From contig DIUB01000016.1 of assembly GCA_002422265.1 (NCBI GenBank), positions 1-10,522 on the forward strand: DNA of 10,522 nucleotides, written 5' to 3'. This stretch comes from Geobacter sp. UBA6169. GTDB taxonomy: Bacteria; Desulfobacterota; Desulfuromonadia; Geobacterales; Pseudopelobacteraceae. The translations under genes were made by a program, and so were the position numbers. Below, one piece after another: positions 1 through 9,577 of the stretch. The notes under the pieces are model-generated. The model did no database searches, had not been told where the DNA came from, and saw only the letters and a list, made by a program, of their open reading frames with translations. The first letter of the stretch is position 1, and each line of letters begins with the position of its first letter.

Positions 1-1220
1 CCTGAAAACCGGGTGGATTTCGGTGCCGTGATCGAACAGAAGGGTCGCCTGCTGCGTCAGGCTGCCGTCACCTTTCTGCAACAAGCACCATCAGAGCGAC
101 TGCAGGAGTTTCACCGCTTCTGTGCCGAGACCCCCTGGTTGCAGGACTATACCCTGTTCATGGCCCTCAAACAGCGCGATGGCGGTGCGGTCTGGAGCTG
201 CTGGCCACAGGAAGCGGCCTTTCCGACCGCTGCTGTCAAAGAGCGGCTGTTTGCCGAGTGCCGTGATGAAATCGCACTGCAGGGTTACCTGCAGTGGCAG
301 CTGTTCCGGCAGTGGCATGCCCTGCGCCACTACGCCAATCAGCGCGGGGTGGCAGTGATCGGTGATATCCCGATCTTTGTGGGCTATGATTCAGCTGATG
401 TCTGGAGTCGGCGGGAGCTGTTCCTGCTGGATGAACAGGGCGCCCCCCGGGTGGTGGCCGGGGTGCCGCCGGATTATTTCAGCGCCACCGGCCAGCTGTG
501 GGGTAACCCGCTTTATGACTGGCAGCGGATGGAGCAGGAGGGCTATTGCTGGTGGGTTGACCGGTTCCGCGGTCTGTTTGACCAGTTTGACCTGGTACGG
601 GTGGATCACTTCCGGGGGTTTGAAGCGGCCTGGCATATTCCGGCCCATGCAGAGACGGCAGTGCAGGGCAGGTGGGTTGCAGGGCCGGCAGAGCGGCTGT
701 TTGATGCGCTCCAGCAGCAGCTGGGGACGCTGCCGATCATTGCCGAGGACCTGGGGGTCATCACCCCCGAGGTGCTGGCGCTGCGGGACCGCTACGGATT
801 CCCCGGCATGAAGATCCTGCAGTTCGGGTTTGATGCGGATCTGGATGACCGTGACCTGCCCCACAACCATGTCAGGAACGGGGTGGTCTACACCGGCACC
901 CACGACAACGATACCAGCAACGGCTGGTATGCGGCCCGTAGCGAGGCAGAGCGGGCTGCCATGCATGCCTACCTGGGCACCGTGCCGGGTCATGGCGCCG
1001 ATGACCTGATCCGGGCGGCGCTGATGTCGGTGGCCGCTACCGTGGTTATTCCGCTGCAGGATATTCTGGGCCTGGGCAGCGAGGCCCGCATGAACATCCC
1101 CGGTACCCCCTTTGGCAACTGGGAGTGGCGCTTTTGCTGGGAGATGCTGCCGGACGATCTGGCGGCAACCGTTCGGAGCAGACTGAAACGATACGACCGA
1201 ATCTGTCAGGAGGATATCTG

Positions 1221-1221
<1 letters not shown>
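1..1221 (+). CDS. malQ: 4-alpha-glucanotransferase (amylomaltase, GH77), 5'-truncated by window edge
   Basis: This cytoplasmic enzyme transfers alpha-1,4-glucan segments between maltodextrins and releases glucose. The reading frame is open from base 1, so the GTG at 13 is internal and the true start lies upstream. The visible 406 residues carry the GH77 catalytic set, numbered from base 1: nucleophile D202 in VRVDHFRGFEAAW, acid/base E249 in IIAEDLG, and D302 in GTHDND. The 47-residue spacing from nucleophile to acid/base equals that of Thermus amylomaltase (D293/E340), which suggests about 90 N-terminal residues are missing and a total near 500. The upstream part includes the family-like segments PIFVGYDSADVW and GVPPDYFSATGQLWGNPLYDW. 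The stop TGA shares its last base with the ATG of the trehalose synthase gene, so the two are probably translationally coupled. The family call is firm. Confidence 0.96.
1208..1213 (+). promoter_or_regulatory. Ribosome binding site of treS
   Basis: AGGAGG lies 7 bases before the ATG at 1221, inside the last codons of malQ. It fixes the treS start at 1221. The frame stays open upstream to 1125, but that part is out-of-frame malQ sequence, and the TreS-like protein sequence begins after the 1221 start. Confidence 0.85.
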
Positions 1222-4562
<3,341 letters not shown>

Positions 4563-4586
4563 CAGACCAGGCAAGGAGAATCATTT

Positions 4587-6185
4587 GTGAATACCGCCAA
4601 GCTGCAGTACCAGCTGAAAAAACTGAAAGACTATCTGGCCCTCAAAACCGAGATGGTCAACCACCAGGGGATTATCCGTGAAGTGGCCTCCGGGGTAGAA
4701 CGCTCCTGGATCTACTACCTGATGCTGCTGATGGCCGGCCTCATCGCCCTGCTGGGACTTTTGACCAACAGCGTGGCCGTGGTGATCGGCGCCATGCTGA
4801 TCTCGCCGTTGATGGGGCCGATCATCTCCTCCGGTCTGGCCCTGACCATCGGTGACCTGACCCTGGCCCGGCGGGCCTTCCGTACCATTGCCTTCAGCGT
4901 GGGGCTGACCATCCTGGTAACCGCCTTTGTTACCCTGCTGTCACCGTTGAAGGAACCCACCAGCGAGATCCTGGCCCGGGTCCGTCCCAATATCTACGAC
5001 CTGTTTGTGGCCATGCTGTCCGGTATTGTGGGGGCGGTGGCGCTCTGCACCAAGCGCAACTATCTGATCACCGCCACCGGCGTGGCCGTTGCCACGGCGG
5101 TTATCCCTCCCTTGAGTGTGGCCGGGTATGGCCTGGGCACCGGTCAGATCATGCTGGGCTTGGGCGGGTTTCTGCTGTTCTTCACCAACTTTGTGGCGAT
5201 CGTACTGACCTCAGACCTGGTCTTTTTCATCATGGGGTTCCGCACCAGCCACGGCGAGACCATCCAGTATTCGCAGAAGAAGCGGCTGCTGATGATCGGT
5301 GGTCTGCTGGTCCTGATCTCTATTCCGCTGGTCTATACCCTGGTGGTGGATATCCAGAAGGTGAATACCAAAAAACGGATTGAGCGGGTGCTGAAGAAAC
5401 ATCTCAATCAGGAAGACCGTTCCCGCATGACCGGTTATACCTTCAAGCCGGTGGAGGGGCGGATGGATGTCAGGGCTACGGTCAATACGACCCAGTACCT
5501 TGCCGGACCATCGGAGCAGGCCATTGAAAATGAATTGAGTGAGGGGCTGGACAAACCGGTCGATCTGCACCTTGAGCAGCTGCTGGTTGCCTCGGCGGCA
5601 TTGCCTGACCGGCAGGAACATGGCCTGCTAGACGGCGCCAAAAGCGCAGCGCGAGAAGATACGGCGATTGAGATCAGTACCAAAGCCTCAAGCCTGGCAG
5701 CCAGGGCAGAACAGCAGCTGGCCGCAGCCCTGCACCCGTTTCCGGTCACCGGGGTGAGGCTGGGCTTTGCACCCCGGAGGCAGCCGCTGCTGGTAACCGC
5801 GGTTCTGCAGCGTGACTGGCCGGTGAGTGATGATGAGCTGCTGCTGCTGGCCCGTCAGCTGGAACGGACCCTGGAGCAGCCGTTAACCCTGCAACTGGAG
5901 ATGCAGCCGTTGCTGCCGCCGATTACCGTTGCCGAAGACGGCAGTCTCTCCGCTGAAAGCACCGCAGCGCTTGAGCTGATCAAGCGGTTGCCGGGCGGTC
6001 TGCAGGGGTATCGTTTCCGGATTGAAGGGGGCGGACGGAATGGACGGGCAGAAGGGGCAGCCCTGAAACGGCATCTAACGGAAACACTGCAGGTGCCGGA
6101 ATCGTTGGTGACCGTGCAACAGAAAAGCAGAGGAAAGCAGAATACAGTAGCGTTGGTGCTGCAGGTTGTGCGACCGACACCTTGA
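4587..6185 (+). CDS. DUF389 family polytopic membrane protein with long soluble C-terminal region
   Basis: The protein has 532 residues and starts at GTG 4587, eight bases after AAGGAG (4573-4578) and 24 bases after the treS stop. A short charged N-terminus leads into a hydrophobic core (about residues 42-255) with roughly six or seven membrane segments. The core contains the DUF389-type segment GAMLISPLMGPI (68-79), a second conserved-looking stretch RNYLITATGVAVATAVIPPL, and a last helix at about 235-255. Residues 256-532 are soluble, start with a basic linker (QKVNTKKRIERVLKK), and contain at least two similar beta-alpha-beta-like units (281-334 and 387-442). A third, weaker unit lies near 472-528. 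DUF389 proteins have no established function that I can name. The position after treS suggests co-transcription with the glucan genes. No transport substrate can be deduced from the sequence. Confidence 0.9.
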   Translation: MNTAKLQYQLKKLKDYLALKTEMVNHQGIIREVASGVERSWIYYLMLLMAGLIALLGLLTNSVAVVIGAMLISPLMGPIISSGLALTIGDLTLARRAFRTIAFSVGLTILVTAFVTLLSPLKEPTSEILARVRPNIYDLFVAMLSGIVGAVALCTKRNYLITATGVAVATAVIPPLSVAGYGLGTGQIMLGLGGFLLFFTNFVAIVLTSDLVFFIMGFRTSHGETIQYSQKKRLLMIGGLLVLISIPLVYTLVVDIQKVNTKKRIERVLKKHLNQEDRSRMTGYTFKPVEGRMDVRATVNTTQYLAGPSEQAIENELSEGLDKPVDLHLEQLLVASAALPDRQEHGLLDGAKSAAREDTAIEISTKASSLAARAEQQLAAALHPFPVTGVRLGFAPRRQPLLVTAVLQRDWPVSDDELLLLARQLERTLEQPLTLQLEMQPLLPPITVAEDGSLSAESTAALELIKRLPGGLQGYRFRIEGGGRNGRAEGAALKRHLTETLQVPESLVTVQQKSRGKQNTVALVLQVVRPTP

Positions 6186-6189
6186 TAGA

Positions 6190-6204
6190 GCGTCTGCTTG
6201 ACGC
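6190..6204 (+). other. Short hairpin between DUF389 gene and carbonic anhydrase gene
   Basis: GCGTC and GACGC are perfect 5-base arms around a 5-base loop, just after the DUF389 stop. No T-tract follows (the next bases are GGAAATCTG), so this is not an intrinsic terminator. It could be an mRNA-processing or stability element, or chance. Confidence 0.3.
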
Positions 6205-6220
6205 GGAAATCTGTCCGGAA

Positions 6221-6226
6221 AAGGAG
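6221..6226 (+). promoter_or_regulatory. Ribosome binding site that decides the carbonic anhydrase start
   Basis: AAGGAG is only 2 bases from the ATG at 6229 but 8 bases from the in-frame ATG at 6235. The second ATG is therefore the likely start, two codons downstream of the longest reading frame. Confidence 0.7.
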
Positions 6227-6234
6227 ACATGGAT

Positions 6235-6924
6235 ATGCATGCCGATATAACAGGATACAGCGGTGTTATGGCACGCTTTGCTGAAGGAATACGTCAGTTC
6301 CGGCAGACGGAATACCGGGGCGACCGTGAGTTGATGCAGCAGCTGCAGCAGGGGCAGAAACCGGAGCTGCTGCTGGTTGGCTGTTGTGATTCGCGGGTTG
6401 ATTTCAGCTTGCTGGCCGGGGTTCACCCGGGCGAGGTGTTCACCGTGCGCAACATTGCCAACCTGGTGCCCCCCTATGACTACGGCGGCGGCACCGGTCA
6501 GGGGGTGCGGGCCGCAATCGAGTACGGGGTGAAGATGCTGCAGGTCTCGCATGTTGTGGTCTTTGGCCATGCCCAGTGCGGCGGGATCAAGGCAGCCATT
6601 GACACGGCAGCGGGAGATGCTCCGGCCTCGGATTTCATCGGCTCCTGGCTGGTGCTTGCACAGGATGCCTGCCGCCAGGAGACGGTTGACAGCAACGGTG
6701 AGCTTCATCAGCTGCCGGTTAGCGCACTCAAGGAGTACAGTTATCTGGTGGAACGGGCCTCGGTGCTCAATTCGCTGGCCAATCTGCGCGGCTACCCCTG
6801 GGTTGCCGAACGGGTTGCCGCCGGTACCCTCACCCTGCATGGCTGGTGGTTTGATCTGCAGACCGGTGATCTCTGGGTGACAGCGCCCAACGGCGATGCC
6901 TTCATGCCGCTGGATTTCGACTGA
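6235..6924 (+). CDS. Beta-class carbonic anhydrase
   Basis: This zinc enzyme hydrates CO2 to bicarbonate and has no signal peptide, so it should be cytoplasmic. From the preferred ATG it is 229 residues long, normal for the class. The expected metal and catalytic residues are present: C50 and the D52-R54 dyad in GCCDSRVD, then H112 and C115 in FGHAQCGG. Further typical stretches are TVRNIANLVPPYD near the N-terminal third and LHGWWFDLQTGDLWV near the C-terminus. The residue between the first zinc Cys and the catalytic Asp is C51, where many relatives have Ser or Ala. The gene follows the DUF389 stop by 49 bases with no clear terminator, so it may belong to the same transcript. Bicarbonate supply to carboxylases or pH control are the usual roles. 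Nothing here links it directly to trehalose metabolism. Confidence 0.95.
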   Translation: MHADITGYSGVMARFAEGIRQFRQTEYRGDRELMQQLQQGQKPELLLVGCCDSRVDFSLLAGVHPGEVFTVRNIANLVPPYDYGGGTGQGVRAAIEYGVKMLQVSHVVVFGHAQCGGIKAAIDTAAGDAPASDFIGSWLVLAQDACRQETVDSNGELHQLPVSALKEYSYLVERASVLNSLANLRGYPWVAERVAAGTLTLHGWWFDLQTGDLWVTAPNGDAFMPLDFD

Positions 6925-6946
6925 TGCCGACAGGCACGAACACGAC

Positions 6947-6967
6947 ACCGGTACGGCCGGTTTTCTT
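6947..6967 (+). terminator. Weak candidate intrinsic terminator after the carbonic anhydrase gene
   Basis: ACCGG and CCGGT form a 5-base, GC-rich stem with a 5-base loop (TACGG), followed directly by TTTCTT. It begins 22 bases after the carbonic anhydrase stop, where a transcript end is expected before the 177-base gap. The stem is short and the T-run is interrupted, so termination may be partial. Confidence 0.4.
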
Positions 6968-7006
6968 GTGGGACGGCTGGCCGATGAGGTCAGGGTGGAG
7001 ACACGC

Positions 7007-7048
7007 AACAACAGCTGTATTGTTACCATGACGTTTCATGATTGAATG
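7007..7048 (+). promoter_or_regulatory. Possible promoter/operator region with two small dyads
   Basis: Two inverted repeats sit side by side: AACAA-N8-TTGTT (7007-7024) and CATGA-N4-TCATG (7027-7040). A weak sigma70-like pair, TTGTTA (7020-7025) and TTGAAT (7042-7047) with a 16-base spacer, overlaps both. Each box matches consensus at 4 of 6 positions. The location, about 55 bases before the next gene and after a terminator-like hairpin, is right for a promoter. The boxes alone would not be convincing. Confidence 0.3.
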
Positions 7049-7101
7049 CGCAGGATACAGAAACAGGAGAGCAACACCACACTACACTGGAGGAAACGAG
7101 T

Positions 7102-7590
7102 ATGAACGCACAAAGGATTATCGGCATTGTTGTGGCAGCTGTTTTTTCACTGATCTGCTCATCGTACAACCTGTTTGCGGCTGAACCGGCAAAAGATGCC
7201 ATAGACCGCGTTGAGCTGCAGAAGTTTCAGGGCACCTGGATGATGGTTGCCGCTGAGATGGATGGGAAAAAGGTGCATGACAGGCATGTCAAAAAGAGCC
7301 GGATCAGCTTCACCGGCACCACTGTTGAGCTGTTGACCCCCCACCAGCACAAGGAAAAAATCAAATCGACCATGGTCAGGCTTGATGCGAGCAAAACCCC
7401 TGCAGAGATGCAGTGGGTACGGAATGCAGGCCCCCATACCGGCAAGACCATGACCGCCATCTATGAGTTTGAAGGCCCGGATCAGTACAAAGTCTCATTC
7501 GATCCGACCATGAAGGAAACGCCCGTTAAATTTGGCACTAAAGCAGGCTCGGGACATATCTGGCATACCTGGAAAAGAGTCAAGAAATAG
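7102..7590 (+). CDS. Secreted TIGR03067-like protein of unknown function
   Basis: The protein has 162 residues. The start ATG 7102 lies 8 bases after GGAGG (7089-7093). An in-frame extension to 7042 would put polar residues before the signal peptide and has no ribosome site. Residues about 5-27 are a hydrophobic export signal ending near LFAAEP, with likely cleavage after the AA. The mature part follows the TIGR03067 pattern: a first strand region LQKFQGTWMMVAAEMDGKK, a second with RISFTGTTVELL, then GKTMTAIYEFEGPDQYKVSF, and the C-terminal signature FGTKAGSGHIWHTWKR. This small family is best known as repeated predicted proteins in Planctomycetes and has no established activity that I know of. 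The fold looks all-beta and lipocalin-like, which is inference. The stop codon directly abuts the nucleotidase start, so the two genes are probably one transcript. Confidence 0.8.
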   Translation: MNAQRIIGIVVAAVFSLICSSYNLFAAEPAKDAIDRVELQKFQGTWMMVAAEMDGKKVHDRHVKKSRISFTGTTVELLTPHQHKEKIKSTMVRLDASKTPAEMQWVRNAGPHTGKTMTAIYEFEGPDQYKVSFDPTMKETPVKFGTKAGSGHIWHTWKRVKK

Positions 7591-9321
7591 ATGAGGAGAC
7601 GCATATCGAACAGGGTAAACAGCATCAAACGGTTGTGCACAGTACTGCTGCTGCTCCTGCTGACCGCCTGCAGCAGCGGCCAGCGGTCTGATTTTGCCCT
7701 GACCCTGGTGCATCTGAACGACACCCACTCTCACCTGGAGCCGCTTGCGGTCAATCTGACCCTGGGCGGAGAGAAGACCGCTGCAGAGCTGGGCGGTTTT
7801 GCGCGGCTGAAAACAGTGCTGGACCAGTACCGCCGCGAAGACCCCAACTTGCTGCTGCTGCACGGCGGCGATGCGGTGCAGGGTACGCTCTACTTCACCC
7901 TGTTTAACGGCACGGTTGAGTTTGATTTTCTGAACCTGCTGGGGGTTGATGCCATGACCTTCGGCAATCATGAGTTTGACCGGGGTACGGCCCCGCTACC
8001 GGGCTGGATACAGCGCAGCCGCTTTCCCTGGCTTTCGGCCAACATCGATTTTTCGCAGGAGCCAGCCATTGCGGCGCTGGTAAAGCCGTACCTGCTGAAA
8101 CAGGTGAACGGTGAGCAGGTGGCGATTATTGGCGTGACGACCGAAACCACCCCCCAGAGTACCCTGGATGTGGGCAAGGCGGTCTTTAACGATGCGGTGG
8201 CAAGTGCCCGGCAGCAGGTGCAAACCCTGACCGCCCTGGGCATCAACAAGATCATCCTGCTTTCGCACCTGGGCTACCAGCAGGACCAGGCTCTGGCAGC
8301 CCAGGTGGCGGGGATTGATATCATTGTCGGCGGCCACAGCCACAGCTTGCTGGGGGATCAGCAGCTGCAGCCCGCCATTGGCCTGACTCCGGCGGGGCCG
8401 TATCCGACCGAGCAGCAGGGGGCAGACGGCAAACCGGTGCTGGTACTGCAGGCCTGGCAGTGGGGGCATGTAGTGGGCCGGATGCAGCTGCGCTTTAATC
8501 AGGAGGGAGAGGTGACCGGCTACACGGCTGCAACCGTGATTCCGGTGGGAGACCGCTTCAGCCGTAACGGGACACCGGTGGCTTCAGACAGTCCGGCATA
8601 CCAGGCGATTGTGGCTGACCTGCACAGGAGCGGCGTTGCCCGGATCGTTGCCGAAGACCCGGCAACAGCGGCACTGCTTGCTCCCTACACCAAACAGGTG
8701 AACGACTACCGCAGCGTTACCGTGGCAACCGCAACCGGACCGATACCGATTGGCCTGAACAGCGGTCCTGGCCCGCTGGCAGCCGATTCCATGCTGGCGG
8801 CCGTGCCGAAGGCCCGGGTGGCACTGCTGAACTACGGCGGGGTGCGGCGGGATCTGGTGGGGGCTGCCGGTCCGATCTCGGTGGGTGATGTGCTGGAGGT
8901 GATGCCGTTTGCCAATACCCTGACACTGGTGGATCTGACCGGCGTTGAGCTGCAGCAGGCCCTTGAGGACGGCATTGACTACCTGCTGACCAGATACGGG
9001 CCCCACGATCCCCCCTACCTGCCTTATATCGCCGGCATACGCTGTAACGTACTGCTGTCCGCTGCCAAGGGGGCGCGGGTCAGCGGGCTGCAGATAAAAG
9101 ACGATGGTGGCGCGTACCAGCCGGTGCAGCCTGCAGCGGTCTACCGGATCGTAACCAACGCCTTTGTGGCCGGGGGTGGGGACGGATTTAACGCCATCAA
9201 AAACGCCTCCGGTTTTCGTAACGACACCGGTATGATCGACAGTGATGCCTTTCTGGATCATCTGCAACGGCTGGGGACAGTGACCAATCCGACCGAGCAG
9301 CGGATGACCCTGCTTCAGTAA
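7591..9321 (+). CDS. 5'-nucleotidase/UshA-family metallophosphoesterase lipoprotein
   Basis: The protein has 576 residues. A basic N-terminus and a leucine run end in the lipobox LTAC (24-27), predicting a lipid-anchored envelope protein with Cys27 at the mature end. The N-terminal two-metal phosphoesterase domain is complete: D44 and H46 (LNDTHSH), D94 (HGGD), N126 and H127 (FGNHEFD), H226 (SHLG), and H249/H251 (GGHSH). The C-terminal nucleotide-binding domain shows NYGGVRRDL (414-422), PFANTL (439-444) and AGGGDGF (527-533). The family hydrolyses extracellular nucleotides, nucleotide sugars or cyclic nucleotides to recover phosphate and nucleosides. The exact substrate cannot be read here. 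The start ATG follows the previous stop directly (TAGATG), with only a weak GGAAAAGAG (7571-7579) before it. Translation may depend on coupling. The next in-frame alternative, TTG 7633, would cut into the signal peptide. Confidence 0.94.
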   Translation: MRRRISNRVNSIKRLCTVLLLLLLTACSSGQRSDFALTLVHLNDTHSHLEPLAVNLTLGGEKTAAELGGFARLKTVLDQYRREDPNLLLLHGGDAVQGTLYFTLFNGTVEFDFLNLLGVDAMTFGNHEFDRGTAPLPGWIQRSRFPWLSANIDFSQEPAIAALVKPYLLKQVNGEQVAIIGVTTETTPQSTLDVGKAVFNDAVASARQQVQTLTALGINKIILLSHLGYQQDQALAAQVAGIDIIVGGHSHSLLGDQQLQPAIGLTPAGPYPTEQQGADGKPVLVLQAWQWGHVVGRMQLRFNQEGEVTGYTAATVIPVGDRFSRNGTPVASDSPAYQAIVADLHRSGVARIVAEDPATAALLAPYTKQVNDYRSVTVATATGPIPIGLNSGPGPLAADSMLAAVPKARVALLNYGGVRRDLVGAAGPISVGDVLEVMPFANTLTLVDLTGVELQQALEDGIDYLLTRYGPHDPPYLPYIAGIRCNVLLSAAKGARVSGLQIKDDGGAYQPVQPAAVYRIVTNAFVAGGGDGFNAIKNASGFRNDTGMIDSDAFLDHLQRLGTVTNPTEQRMTLLQ

Positions 9322-9338
9322 CCCATACCATCAACAGC

Positions 9339-9344
9339 AAGGAG
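9339..9344 (+). promoter_or_regulatory. Ribosome binding site that decides the DapB-like ORF start
   Basis: AAGGAG is 2 bases from the ATG at 9347 and 8 bases from the in-frame ATG at 9353. The second ATG is preferred, and it also gives the family-like N-terminus MKVGLIGFGKTG. Confidence 0.75.
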
Positions 9345-9352
9345 TAATGCCC

Positions 9353-9577
9353 ATGAAAGTTGGATTGATCGGATTCGGCAAGACTGGCAAGGCGGTTGCC
9401 TCGATTTTGTTGCAGAGCCATGAATCAATCTCGCGTGAGGCGTTCGGTAATGGCGTGCTGTTTGCCGCACAGCATCTGCTGGACAAACCGCATGGTCTGT
9501 ACACCATGGAGGATCTGCTGACCCCCTATTTCCAGCTTGATGCAGCCCTGCCGGAGAGGAGGTTGGACACTGCATGA
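9353..9577 (+). CDS. Internally deleted DapB-like (dihydrodipicolinate reductase-type) remnant or mini-protein
   Basis: The ORF encodes 74 residues. Residues 1-22 (MKVGLIGFGKTGKAVASILL) are the first strand, glycine loop and helix of an NAD(P)-binding Rossmann fold, as at the start of DapB-like reductases. Residues about 24-60 (HESISREAFGNG, LYTMEDLL) match the last segment of the same family, like the SREAF/GLY-M-D-L end of DapB. The roughly 180-200 residues normally between them are absent. These contain the rest of the cofactor fold and the substrate-binding/catalytic region. The join falls near bases 9415-9425 and keeps the frame. A strong ribosome site lies upstream, 31 bases separate the ORF from the nucleotidase stop, and its last 4 bases overlap the GT20 gene start. 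The product cannot be an active reductase. It may be a decayed gene kept for translational coupling, a real mini-protein, or an assembly artefact. Confidence 0.7.
   Translation: MKVGLIGFGKTGKAVASILLQSHESISREAFGNGVLFAAQHLLDKPHGLYTMEDLLTPYFQLDAALPERRLDTA
9557..9562 (+). promoter_or_regulatory. Ribosome binding site of the GT20 gene
   Basis: AGGAGG lies within the end of the DapB-like ORF, 11 bases before the ATG at 9574. The spacing is long, which fits help from a ribosome terminating at the overlapping TGA (9575-9577). Confidence 0.6.

Noticed and set aside
13..15. GTG at 13 as the start of malQ
   Set aside because: The frame is open to base 1 and codes for family-like residues before it. 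GH77 motif spacing implies about 90 further residues upstream.
6182..6210. Promoter for the carbonic anhydrase gene (TTGATA plus GGAAAT)
   Set aside because: The -35-like box is fair, but the -10-like box matches only 3 of 6 positions. Read-through from the upstream gene explains expression as well.
6334..6354. CAG-rich repeat-like run
   Set aside because: This is an ordinary Gln/Leu codon run (MQQLQQGQ) inside the carbonic anhydrase N-terminal region, not a tandem repeat of note.
6931..6948. Possible sigma54 promoter (GGCACG-type box) after the carbonic anhydrase gene
   Set aside because: The GG is present, but the required GC about 10 bases downstream is absent (AC at that position).
5980..7029. 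Open frame on the - strand (349 codons) across the carbonic anhydrase gene
   Set aside because: It spans the end of the DUF389 gene and all of a motif-complete carbonic anhydrase on the other strand. No family signal is seen in it.
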